Part shown: positions 5,327 to 12,066 of the stretch, piece after piece | Numbering within the stretch: position 1 is the stretch's first letter | Layout of the letters: each line of letters starts with the position of its first letter | The notes under the pieces: generated by a model | What the model was told of the DNA's origin: nothing | Database searches by the model: none | What the model saw: only the letters and a program-made list of their open reading frames with translations | NCBI GenBank assembly: GCA_937902315.1 | Contig: CALGUG010000040.1 | Coordinates: forward strand, 1-12,066 | Source of the DNA: an uncultured Chloroflexales bacterium | GTDB taxonomy: Bacteria; Chloroflexota; Chloroflexia; Chloroflexales; Chloroflexaceae | Direction of reading: 5' to 3' | DNA: 12,066 nucleotides | Translations under genes and position numbers: made by a program

Positions 5327-6501
5327 ACCAAACTGGTCTCGCCCAAAGGTATTGTGCCACGCACTGTCACACCGTGCTCGCCACCGATCACTTCTAAGGT
5401 GCCATCGACTTCGGCGAGCCGGTAGGACAAGGCGCGTAGAGCATGCACCCCGGGGCGCTCGTAGGTGCCATCGAGCAGGCCAACCCCATCATCGCTCACA
5501 ATCAGCATCAAACGATCCGGCTCATACACCAGCGTCACAAAGGCGTGTTCAGCCCGAGCGTGCTGCTGCACGTTCAACAACGCTTCCTGTGCCAAACGCA
5601 GCAAGGTTGCGTAGTGCGGCCGAGCTACTACCGTCGTCTCACCCACCACTTCGGTTTGCACCCGAATCCCGCTGCGCGCGCTAAAGCCAGCCGCCAGCAG
5701 TTCGAGGGCAGCGGGTAAACCAGCCGTCGTGCTGGCGGTCATGGCGATCAAGGTGCGCCGCCAATCTTCGATCACCGGATTACTGGTTCGCAACGTAGCC
5801 AAAGGAGCCGTGGCCGGTCGTTCGCGCAGCAGAGGATCGCGGTCATAGCTCAACTCGGCGGAAGGTGCCCGCCGGTCGAATAGGCTCGAACCGCTATAGA
5901 AGTCTGCATTTGGCGCGATGCTGTTAGTCGGGTAGCTCGCCAAGCCATGCCCTTCGGGCACTGGATAGGCCGCCCAACTGCCAAGCAGGTTATAGAGCAT
6001 TCGGAAACCAACTACAAACGCAAACGGCAATATGGCTTGCAGCAGGATATCGCTAGGAGACGAGAGCCGCTGAGTATTCCCCTGTAGATACGACGCCCAA
6101 AAGGCTATTTGATCGAGCGCTACAAAAAAAGCCCCCGCTATAAAGCCACCTCGCCACTGAAAGAGCAGAGTTGGCAATAACAGGGAACCGAGAGCGAAAG
6201 GCCAGAACGGTAAGAACCCGCCGCCACTCACCCAAATTAATGATACAGCCGCTACAATGTCTAAGGCCATCACGATTGGCCGTATCCGTGCAATGCGAAT
6301 ATAGCTTTGAGCGAGGGCCGTTGTTAGTATGTTACAGACGCCAACGAAGATCCAGAGCCAAATAAAAAACGGCAGGTCTTCACTCGATGGCCTTGCAATG
6401 ACGTATGTTAAAGCGGCCAAACCCCAGGCTACCCAACGATAACCATGAAATAACGTTGGTTCGCGTAGAACCACGCGCAGGGATTGGCGAAAGTTTATCA
6501 C
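5323..6501 (-). CDS. Membrane histidine-kinase-like protein lacking a DHp histidine
   Basis: A 392-residue protein. Residues 20-172 hold about five or six hydrophobic helices forming a membrane sensor. A disordered linker (about 175-240) follows, then a NarL/DesK-type ATPase domain with N-box AQEALLNVQQHA (304-315) and G1 box SDDGVGL (336-341). After that comes GVHALRAL (351-358), a weak version of the G2 box, and a normal end (GTLEV, 367-371). The usual HisKA_3 helix with its His-Asp pair is missing: the region before the ATPase domain (241-280) has no histidine. It may therefore bind ATP without phosphorylating itself, or serve as a partner or regulator. No response regulator is next to it. 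The start is a GTG preceded by GAGGTG, 5 nt away. Its TAG stop shares CTAG with the convergent operon. Confidence 0.85.
   Translation of the reverse strand: MINFRQSLRVVLREPTLFHGYRWVAWGLAALTYVIARPSSEDLPFFIWLWIFVGVCNILTTALAQSYIRIARIRPIVMALDIVAAVSLIWVSGGGFLPFWPFALGSLLLPTLLFQWRGGFIAGAFFVALDQIAFWASYLQGNTQRLSSPSDILLQAILPFAFVVGFRMLYNLLGSWAAYPVPEGHGLASYPTNSIAPNADFYSGSSLFDRRAPSAELSYDRDPLLRERPATAPLATLRTSNPVIEDWRRTLIAMTASTTAGLPAALELLAAGFSARSGIRVQTEVVGETTVVARPHYATLLRLAQEALLNVQQHARAEHAFVTLVYEPDRLMLIVSDDGVGLLDGTYERPGVHALRALSYRLAEVDGTLEVIGGEHGVTVRGTIPLGETSLV
5325..5339. terminator. Small hairpin at a convergent gene junction (weak)
   Basis: AGACCA (5325-5330) and TGGTCT (5334-5339) form a 6-bp stem right at the overlapping stop codons. 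No T-run follows on either strand. It may slow converging polymerases, but it is not a standard terminator. Confidence 0.25.
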
Positions 6502-6531
6502 CAGAACACCTCAGAGATTTAGTAGTTATTA

Positions 6532-6560
6532 GTAGTAGTAAGTTTTTTCGATTCTCCCAA
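6532..6560 (-). promoter_or_regulatory. Possible promoter of the kinase-like gene (weak)
   Basis: On the minus strand TTGGGA (6555-6560) and TACTAC (6532-6537) are 17 nt apart, within a TAG/TAC-rich microrepeat (6521-6541). The -10 is poor. Readthrough from the STAND gene, whose stop is 118 bp upstream with no clear terminator between, is equally plausible. Confidence 0.25.
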
Positions 6561-6619
6561 TAGTGTAGGACGAAACACTTACAGTGTAGCAGAAACGCTA
6601 GCCTCCGGCAAGATAGCAG

Positions 6620-9112
6620 TTATATTTCACCCATTTCCACAGCTTGCAACAAGTGGTTCGCCTGCTGCATTCCATAAGCGTCGTACATATGGGCAAAATC
6701 GGTTCGGGCTTGGCTGGCGTGTTCAACAACCCAAGCCGTCTGGTGTAATTCTCGCCCGAGCTCAGCATAGTAGAGATGACAGAGTGCGCTTCCGCGTCGA
6801 TCTCCGAGGCTGTTGTACAGGTCGATCGCCTGTTCCAACATGGCTGCGATCGCCTGAGGGCTGGCTTGGCCGCTCCGACGATACTGAGCCAACATTGTAT
6901 AGGCTTGGCGGCGCATGGTTAAGGCTTTGCCGCGCTGATCATTTAAGCCATCGTACAGCATACGAACTTGGCTATAGTGCGACAAAGCTCCAGCATAATC
7001 GCCGATCGTGCGCTTGATCTCGGCCATACGGCCCAAGACAATCGCCTGCCAATCGCGGCGCGCCAAACGTCGCCAGAGATCGGCCGCCTCTTCCAAATAG
7101 CGCAAGGCCGTCTCATAAGCCTGCGTATTACGCGACGGCTCCTCGTCGTCATCAAGATCCGACTGATCGTAATAGAGCAGGCCCAAGGTCGAACAGGCCA
7201 AAGCCTGATTGCCCACCCAACCGTGCTTTTGGGCGCGCTTCAACAGCATGGTCACCTGTTCGAGCGTCTCGGCGTGCTGATGGCGCGCCAACTGCGGCCA
7301 ACAGACAGCATACAAGGTATACCAGTCGGCCCGCTCGGGCAGATTAAGCGCCAAACAGGCCCGCACAATATCTTTGCCATAACGATCGCAATCTTGCACC
7401 CGAGTCGGGCTGCCGATCAAATTGCCATCGGTCAGGCGGTCAAATAAATCGATAGCGATCGCATAATGTTTCTCGGCGATAGCCCATTCGATCAAGCTCA
7501 AGATATTGGGGCGCGAAGCCGGATCGTAATGACGATTCTTGGCATAGTAATGGCTGGCCTTGATCAGCAACTGCTCACGCTCGCTTGGCAAGAGCTTGCT
7601 ACGCGTATAAGCGCGCGTTAAGGTCATTATGCTAAAGCGTTCCTGCGGCCCACGCTCGGTCGTCACCTGTTCGCGGTTCACCAACGACAACTGCTCTAAC
7701 AGCGTAAGGGCCTGTTTTGCGATCGGCACTTCACATTCGGCTACATAGGCCAGCGCCTCGACCTCAACCGCATGAGAGAAGATCGTCAAAGCGTGCAGTA
7801 CCTTCAAGACAGAGGCATCTTGTTCGAGCACACTGTAGGAATAATCAAAAATGTAGCTCAGCAGCGGGCTAGAAGCATGCTCATTCTGAAGTTCTGCCAA
7901 AAGGTGCGACAGCGAACGTGGGCTGTAACGCAACTGCCCTAAAAGCCACAACAAGGCCAGCGGCAAACCATTGGCAGCCTGCACCAACTGATCGACCGTT
8001 TGATTATCGAGCACCAAAGGCGGCTGTTCAAGGCTTAACAACTGCTGCAAACAAGCCCGCAGATCCTCTTGGGTCATGCGGCCCAAGCGCACTTGAATCG
8101 GCAAAAGCTGCGCCTGAAACTGGGCGTGGTGCTCTTCGTGACGCGAGGTGATCAAGGCTTGGCTCGGGTAAGGCAGCTCCTCAAACAGAAATTCGGTGAT
8201 CTTGCGCTGCTCTTGCTCGGGCAAGCTTTCATAGTTATCGACGATCAACAGAACTCCGTGTGGGAAGTAGCCGCTCGAGAGCGTCTTTAAGACCTGCTCT
8301 TGCTTCTCGCTCGAATCGAGTGCGGTCTGATCGGCACCTAACACGCGCGCCGTTATGTCGAGCAGATCATCTAAAGAGCGGATCGTATGCGAGGCATTGA
8401 CCGTCTGCAGACGGGTCAATGACAGATACGATTCCTGTGCGCTCAACCACACCACCGCATCGAACAGGCGCTCTTGGCGTAAGACGTGCCAGCCAACATG
8501 CTTGGCTAGCTCAGATTTGCCCACGCCGCCGATCCCGCAGATCTCGATGATCGGCATGCGGCGATGGCGCAGTTTGCGCAAGACATTGTTGACATCGGCC
8601 TTACGCCCAATAAACGCGCCTTGAGGCGGCAGGTTGGTCATCGAACGCTGGGTCGTAATCGGCTCGGGTTGCGCTGTGGGCGGCGCTTCGCTCAGACGAA
8701 TCAATTCGCCCAACAGCATTTGTAGGGCAGGTCGTTTCAGTTTATTCTGAATATGCCCAGCAACCCTGCCAACCTCTGCCGAAACTTCATTCCAGCTCAA
8801 CCCTTGGCTAAAGCGCAGCTTTAAAATCCGAGCATACAGGCGCGGTCGCGACGTTGTTCGCCGCCCTTCAACACTGCTTGGGTCATCGTCACGGTCAGCT
8901 AAATTATCAACCAATGAACGCAACAAAGCCGCCAACTCATAGCCATAGATCCACGGCAAAGGAGGTTCTCGCGTTCCAGTAACCCGCTGATCGCGTGCAA
9001 CTCGCTCATGTACGATATCCAAAGTAGCTAGCGGATTGAGACGCAAGCTCTCTGGATCGTGAAGGTGTTTGAGTGCTGACTCAAGATCGTTGATATCAGG
9101 TATATATGGCAT
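6620..9112 (-). CDS. STAND protein: HTH + NB-ARC NTPase + TPR-like repeats
   Basis: An 830-residue signalling ATPase, counted from ATG 9112. Residues 90-140 resemble a sigma-region-4-like helix-turn-helix (LKLRFSQGLSWNEVSAEVGR) often found at the front of Chloroflexota NB-ARC proteins. The NB-ARC core has FIGR (167-170), Walker A GIGGVGKS (193-200), Walker B LLIVD (288-292), the sensor TSR (322-324) and GLPL (382-385). A winged-helix-like part follows, then about 300 helical residues with TPR-like repeats (YETALRYLEEAADLWRRL). Such proteins normally rest with ADP and assemble when the repeats bind a partner; the HTH could direct it to DNA. No protease, TIR or nuclease effector is attached. 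An upstream in-frame TTG (9166) would add 18 residues but lacks an RBS, as does 9112. Confidence 0.92.
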   Translation of the reverse strand: MPYIPDINDLESALKHLHDPESLRLNPLATLDIVHERVARDQRVTGTREPPLPWIYGYELAALLRSLVDNLADRDDDPSSVEGRRTTSRPRLYARILKLRFSQGLSWNEVSAEVGRVAGHIQNKLKRPALQMLLGELIRLSEAPPTAQPEPITTQRSMTNLPPQGAFIGRKADVNNVLRKLRHRRMPIIEICGIGGVGKSELAKHVGWHVLRQERLFDAVVWLSAQESYLSLTRLQTVNASHTIRSLDDLLDITARVLGADQTALDSSEKQEQVLKTLSSGYFPHGVLLIVDNYESLPEQEQRKITEFLFEELPYPSQALITSRHEEHHAQFQAQLLPIQVRLGRMTQEDLRACLQQLLSLEQPPLVLDNQTVDQLVQAANGLPLALLWLLGQLRYSPRSLSHLLAELQNEHASSPLLSYIFDYSYSVLEQDASVLKVLHALTIFSHAVEVEALAYVAECEVPIAKQALTLLEQLSLVNREQVTTERGPQERFSIMTLTRAYTRSKLLPSEREQLLIKASHYYAKNRHYDPASRPNILSLIEWAIAEKHYAIAIDLFDRLTDGNLIGSPTRVQDCDRYGKDIVRACLALNLPERADWYTLYAVCWPQLARHQHAETLEQVTMLLKRAQKHGWVGNQALACSTLGLLYYDQSDLDDDEEPSRNTQAYETALRYLEEAADLWRRLARRDWQAIVLGRMAEIKRTIGDYAGALSHYSQVRMLYDGLNDQRGKALTMRRQAYTMLAQYRRSGQASPQAIAAMLEQAIDLYNSLGDRRGSALCHLYYAELGRELHQTAWVVEHASQARTDFAHMYDAYGMQQANHLLQAVEMGEI

Positions 9113-9123
9113 TAACGTTCTAG

Positions 9124-9150
9124 ATGATACTTGTACCTGGATGGTTACAA
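9124..9150 (-). promoter_or_regulatory. Possible near-leaderless promoter of the STAND gene
   Basis: On the minus strand TTGTAA (9145-9150) and TATCAT (9124-9129) are 15 nt apart, shorter than ideal. Transcription would start near 9117, only a few nucleotides before ATG 9112. This fits the absence of a Shine-Dalgarno sequence and favours that start over the TTG at 9166. Confidence 0.35.
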
Positions 9151-9166
9151 AAAACAAACGGGACAA

Positions 9167-9687
9167 TAAGAATTCGGTAAGGCCAGACTAACTCAGTATC
9201 TAAAATTGCGCTTCAGCAAGAAGCAAATCCTCTCTTTACAGCCTAACTTACAATAACATACCAAAACAACCAAAACATACTCTAAAGATCATCCTCACCA
9301 GATAGCGTTCAGGGCCTAAGTCGACGATTCTCCGCATTCCAAAGCATACAAAGCCGTCTCAAAACGATGCTCAGCAAGCCCGCAAGCAACGACCTTAGCT
9401 AGTTTTTAGTTGATGAAGCGGTATCTCTTTACCAGTTCAACAAAGCGCATCTCTAAGGCGTCATATAAGCAGTAGGCAGCAGCAATGTGTCATTCGAAAT
9501 CCGCTTGAATCGTCGTATGTTGGGCGGTCTCGGCACACGGCCACAACAGCATGGTTACGGGCGAGCTGTTAGTAGCCGTAGGCGGACGCGCCAGCCGCCC
9601 TCTTTGGGGAAAGTGGCCTAGCCGCCAAAGTGCTCAAGTGATCAAACGGATTTGGGATAACTTGTATTAAGCTAGCCCTTTAGCCGC
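9167..9687. other. Divergent intergenic region
   Basis: This separates the minus-strand STAND gene from the plus-strand lipoprotein gene. I see no gene, RNA or strong hairpin. It contains one reverse copy of the GCGTCCGCC repeat (9570-9591). AAACGGATTTGG (9645-9656) occurs as its complement at 446-457. The left half is AT-richer than the coding regions. Confidence 0.6.
9570..9591 (-). repeat. Short dispersed repeat, copy C (reverse)
   Basis: TAGCCGTAGGCGGACGCGC is the reverse complement of the unit at 2077-2098, except for its outer bases. Confidence 0.85.
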
Positions 9688-9710
9688 TATGTTTCGAGCG
9701 CTCTCACCGC

Positions 9711-9716
9711 TATAAT
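9711..9716 (+). promoter_or_regulatory. -10 box of the VWA lipoprotein promoter
   Basis: A perfect TATAAT, but the sequence 17 nt upstream (9688-9693, TATGTT) is a poor -35 box. The transcript would start near 9723 with a leader of about 58 nt before ATG 9781. An activator may be needed. Confidence 0.55.
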
Positions 9717-9767
9717 GAACGCGACTGAAATGCCCCCAATACGTACATGTGTGGCAGGAATCATCTG

Positions 9768-9774
9768 AAGGGAG
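9768..9774 (+). promoter_or_regulatory. Ribosome-binding site of the VWA lipoprotein
   Basis: AAGGGAG lies 6 nt before ATG 9781, confirming a start that gives a complete lipoprotein signal peptide. Confidence 0.8.
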
Positions 9775-9780
9775 CAGTCT

Positions 9781-11418
9781 ATGCGTCTATATCGTTTTCT
9801 ACTTTTATCACTTGTTAGTGTCTTCTTTATCACAAGTTGTTCGCTCCTCGGCTCAAGCGAGGGAGTTCCATCAAATGCCTTAACGATCAGCATCGCCTAT
9901 AGCCCCGAAAAAACCGGCTGGCTGAGCGATCGTATCAACGCCTTCAACGCCCAGCGCAACAAGGTCAATGGTCAAACGATCTATGTCGAAGGGATCGAAC
10001 AGAGCAGCGGCGCGGCTCGCACCAATATCAAAACGGGCCAGTTAAAAGTCACGATCTGGTCGCCTTCGGCCTCAACTTGGCTCGAAGTCTTAAAGCAAGA
10101 GACCAACAACCCCAATATCGCTGCCTCGAACAGACCGTTGGTGCTCACTCCTGTGGTGATCGGTATGTGGAAGCCGATGGCCGAGGCCATGGGCTGGCCA
10201 GAAACCCCGATCGGCTGGAGCGATATGCTCGAGCTCAGCAACGACCCAGAGGGTTGGGGCCGCTACGGTCATCCCGAATGGGGCCGCTTCTCTTGGGGCC
10301 ACACCGATCCCGAGATCAGCACGACTGCCCTCTCGACCTTGATCGCCGAATTCTATGCCGCCACTGGCAAGCAGAGCGGCCTGACCGTGAGCGATGTACA
10401 AAAAAGCGAAAGCCAACAATTCATCCGCTCGCTCGGCAAGAGTATCAAACACTACGGCTACAACACGCTGATCTTCAGCGACAATATGAAGAAATTCGGC
10501 ATGAGCTATATCTCGGCCTTCCCCATGGAAGAGATTACGCTGATCGAATTCAACAAAAACAATCCTCCTGCCACACCCCTCGTTGCGATCTATCCCAAAG
10601 AGGGTACCTTCTGGCATGATGACCCCTTCATTGTGCTCGCCTCTGCCAGCGAAGCCGAGCGCCAAGCCGCCGACCAGTTCTACAACTTTTTGCTCAACGA
10701 AGAGAGCCAGAAGCTCGCTATGAGCTACGGCTTCCGCCCCGCCAACGCCAGCGTCGCTCTAGCCGACCCGATCAGCCCCAACTACGGCGTTCAGCCAACC
10801 GGCGTGCAAAATCTGCTCGAAAGCCCGCCCGCCGATGTGATCGTCGCGGTCAAGAATTCTTGGCTGCAAAACCGCAAACGGGCCGACATTATGCTGGTTG
10901 TAGACACCTCGGGATCGATGGAGGGCGAGAAACTCGAACTAGTTAAAGCAGGTATCGAAACCTTCTTAATGCGCATCTTGCCCGAAGATCGCGTCGGCCT
11001 GATCACCTTCGACACAACCGCGCGTGTCATTGTAGAAGCGGGGCCGCTCAGCGAAAACCGCATCGCATTGCAAAACGGCATCCAAGCCATGCGCGCCAAT
11101 GGCAAAACCGCCGTCTACGACGCGCTCCAAAGCGCCCGCGACTCGCTCAATGCACTGCCGCCCACTCCCGAAGAACCCGATCGTATTCGTGGCATTGTGC
11201 TGCTGAGCGACGGCCAAGATAACGCTAGCGCGCTCAGTCTCGAAGCCCTCGCGGCCGAATTCGAAGAGAGCGGCGTCAGCATCTTCCCGGTGGCCTACGG
11301 CGACGAAGCAGACATCGATGCACTCCAAAAGATCGCCGACTTCTCACGCACTCAAGTAGTCATCGGCAGCACCGGCAATATCGCCGAGATCTTCGAAAAT
11401 CTCAGCCGCTACTTCTAA
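9781..11418 (+). CDS. Lipoprotein fusing solute-binding and VWA domains
   Basis: A 545-residue exported lipoprotein. A short basic start and hydrophobic helix end in ITSC, so Cys20 would be lipidated and the protein held on the outer face of the membrane. Residues about 33-345 look like an extracellular solute-binding protein of the ABC-transporter type (LTISIAYSPEKTGWLSDRI, then WSPSASTWLEVL and a C-terminal lobe with QFYNFLLNEESQKLAMSYGFR). Residues 366-545 are a von Willebrand factor A domain with a complete metal-ion site: DTSGS (375-379), Thr443 in GKTAVYDAL and Asp477 in LLSDGQDN. VWA domains bind partners through this metal; the first domain may sense or hold a ligand. No transporter permease or ATPase lies nearby, so uptake is doubtful. 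The gene has its own promoter and terminator. Domain architecture is clear; ligand and partner are unknown. Confidence 0.93.
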   Translation: MRLYRFLLLSLVSVFFITSCSLLGSSEGVPSNALTISIAYSPEKTGWLSDRINAFNAQRNKVNGQTIYVEGIEQSSGAARTNIKTGQLKVTIWSPSASTWLEVLKQETNNPNIAASNRPLVLTPVVIGMWKPMAEAMGWPETPIGWSDMLELSNDPEGWGRYGHPEWGRFSWGHTDPEISTTALSTLIAEFYAATGKQSGLTVSDVQKSESQQFIRSLGKSIKHYGYNTLIFSDNMKKFGMSYISAFPMEEITLIEFNKNNPPATPLVAIYPKEGTFWHDDPFIVLASASEAERQAADQFYNFLLNEESQKLAMSYGFRPANASVALADPISPNYGVQPTGVQNLLESPPADVIVAVKNSWLQNRKRADIMLVVDTSGSMEGEKLELVKAGIETFLMRILPEDRVGLITFDTTARVIVEAGPLSENRIALQNGIQAMRANGKTAVYDALQSARDSLNALPPTPEEPDRIRGIVLLSDGQDNASALSLEALAAEFEESGVSIFPVAYGDEADIDALQKIADFSRTQVVIGSTGNIAEIFENLSRYF

Positions 11419-11461
11419 TCGCAAAACGATCTAACACCTTGCTCATCTGAGCCAAGTAACA

Positions 11462-11497
11462 AAGAGGGGCCTTGTGCACTAGCACAAAGCCCCTCTT
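11462..11497 (+). terminator. Terminator-like hairpin after the VWA gene
   Basis: AAGAGGGGCCTTGTGC (11462-11477) pairs with 11482-11497 around the loop ACTA, with one mismatch in 16. It lies 43 bp after the stop. The following bases (CTCAACTACG) are not a T-run, so it may work as a weak terminator or protect the mRNA 3' end. Confidence 0.7.
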
Positions 11498-11560
11498 CTC
11501 AACTACGTCAAACAGCCTCAAGCGCAAGCGACAACAGCTTCACCCCAAAGAAGGCTCTCA

Positions 11561-11582
11561 CCGCGTCCGCCTACGGCTATCA
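11561..11582 (+). repeat. Short dispersed repeat, copy D
   Basis: GCGTCCGCCTACGGCTATCA matches copy A at 2077-2098 exactly over 20 nt. Confidence 0.88.
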
Positions 11583-11659
11583 ACATCCCTTCCTACCATT
11601 AAGGCGATCGGCCTTCGGCAAAGCGACTCAGCACCCTCAGGGCCATTCACTGCCACCAA

Positions 11660-11763
11660 AGCGATCGTACCTTGTCCTTCGACGAGCTTGGTTAGTGTCC
11701 TTCAGCTAGCTCAGGAACCGCTTGTCGAAGCACAGGAAGCGTCTGTCGAAGGGTACGATCGCT
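11660..11763. repeat. Large imperfect inverted repeat (CCTTCGAC...GTCGAAGG)
   Basis: Outer arms AGCGATCGTACC (11660-11671) and GGTACGATCGCT (11752-11763) are exact reverse complements. Inside, CCTTCGAC (11676-11683) pairs with GTCGAAGG (11745-11752). AGCTCAGGAACCGCTTGTCG within the loop resembles a REP-like intergenic family seen in many bacteria. It was probably spread as an element rather than being a terminator. Confidence 0.75.
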
Positions 11764-11933
11764 ATCTGTTTAAAGATGCGAAATGCGCAGGTGTTGAAGC
11801 AGCTAGGCACCCGTCTTCCGCTTGCGGGAGAAGGGCCGGAGAAGTGAGCCAGCCACTCTGCCGAAGGCCAAAAACAAAAAGTCATCCGTCGGATTTGGCA
11901 TTTCTCTGCCTCAGCCAACCTGTAAAAGGCAAA

Positions 11934-11965
11934 CAAAAAACCTCGCATCATTAACGATGCGAGGT
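11934..11965 (-). terminator. Rho-independent terminator, minus strand
   Basis: ACCTCGCATC (11940-11949) pairs perfectly with GATGCGAGGT (11956-11965). Read on the minus strand, the stem is followed at once by six Ts (complement of 11935-11940). It ends a transcript entering from the right edge. Confidence 0.9.
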
Positions 11966-12009
11966 CTCTGCGCAAAGATATGTCTTACTCATAATGTTAC
12001 ATAGTCCAG

Positions 12010-12066
12010 TTACGGCTGGACAGGCCGTAACTCCGGCAAGCCCTCGGTCATGCGCCTGGATCGGCT
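12010..12066 (-). CDS. Partial CDS, C-terminal end (cut by the window edge)
   Basis: On the minus strand one frame reads from the window edge as SRSRRMTEGLPELRPVQP and then TAA, 44 bp before the minus-strand terminator. The distance and orientation suit a real gene end. Eighteen residues are too few to assign a family. Another frame stays open into the terminator stem and cannot be fully excluded. Confidence 0.5.
   Translation of the reverse strand, partial: SRSRRMTEGLPELRPVQP

Larger units (their letters stand above)
11498..11930. other. Repeat-rich intergenic region
   Basis: No convincing gene is present; the open frames here run through repeats. The region holds a GCGTCCGCC repeat (11561-11582), a large imperfect inverted repeat (11660-11763), CTTGCGGGAGAAGGGCCGG (11821-11839) of the CTCCCGC family, and CTCTGCCGAAGGCCAA (11856-11871), which also occurs at 557-572. 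Confidence 0.65.

Noticed and set aside
6968..7447. Open reading frame of 159 codons opposite the STAND gene
   Set aside because: Antisense of the TPR region; no recognisable domain or RBS.
10090..10665. Open reading frame of 191 codons opposite the VWA lipoprotein
   Set aside because: Antisense shadow of a well-supported gene; no RBS or domain.
11472..11954. Open reading frame of 160 codons, plus strand
   Set aside because: It begins inside the terminator hairpin, runs through the inverted repeat at 11660-11763 and into the minus-strand terminator. No RBS or domain.

Overview
The window looks like a chromosomal segment from a bacterium of the phylum Chloroflexota, most likely a Chloroflexus, Roseiflexus or Herpetosiphon relative with mid-range GC. 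The evidence is indirect. The intergenic repeats are of the CCCTCACCCCCGGCCCC/CTCCCGC type common in those genomes. There is an HTH/NB-ARC/TPR STAND protein whose N-terminal domain resembles ones I know from Chloroflexota, and a lipoprotein that fuses a solute-binding domain to a von Willebrand factor A domain. No rRNA, tRNA, CRISPR array, transposase or phage gene is visible.

Layout. Bases 1-914 hold no convincing gene, but they contain a 180-bp dispersed repeat, a perfect 18-bp hairpin and a 12-nt tandem duplication. A near-consensus sigma70-type promoter (915-943) opens about 470 nt with many local stems and no convincing ORF. This is a candidate structured RNA or long leader, and it runs into a small membrane-anchored protein with one FG-GAP-like motif (1420-1950) that ends at a strong terminator. 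Bases 2015-2700 are packed with repeats and hairpins. A promoter that appears to give a leaderless mRNA then drives a tight three-gene operon (2720-5326): a DgkA-type lipid kinase, a family-4 glycosyltransferase and an Ala/Gln-rich protein of unknown function, each overlapping the next by 17-19 bp.

The operon meets, stop codon on stop codon, a minus-strand membrane protein with a histidine-kinase ATPase domain but no recognisable phosphoacceptor histidine region (5323-6501). Upstream of that, on the same strand, lies the STAND NTPase (6620-9112). After a 600-bp divergent intergenic region comes the VWA lipoprotein (9781-11418) with its own RBS and a terminator-like hairpin. The right end (11498-12066) is another repeat-rich spacer. 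It holds a minus-strand terminator that probably serves a gene whose last 18 codons are visible at 12010-12066.

How the genes may work together. The lipid kinase and glycosyltransferase point to the cell envelope: recycling or supply of lipid carrier, and glycan assembly. The kinase-like protein, STAND protein and VWA lipoprotein are sensing, scaffold or surface proteins, but nothing in the sequence ties them into one pathway. The most unusual items are the structured region after the 915-943 promoter, the kinase-like protein without its histidine, the solute-binding/VWA fusion, and the dispersed repeat families.
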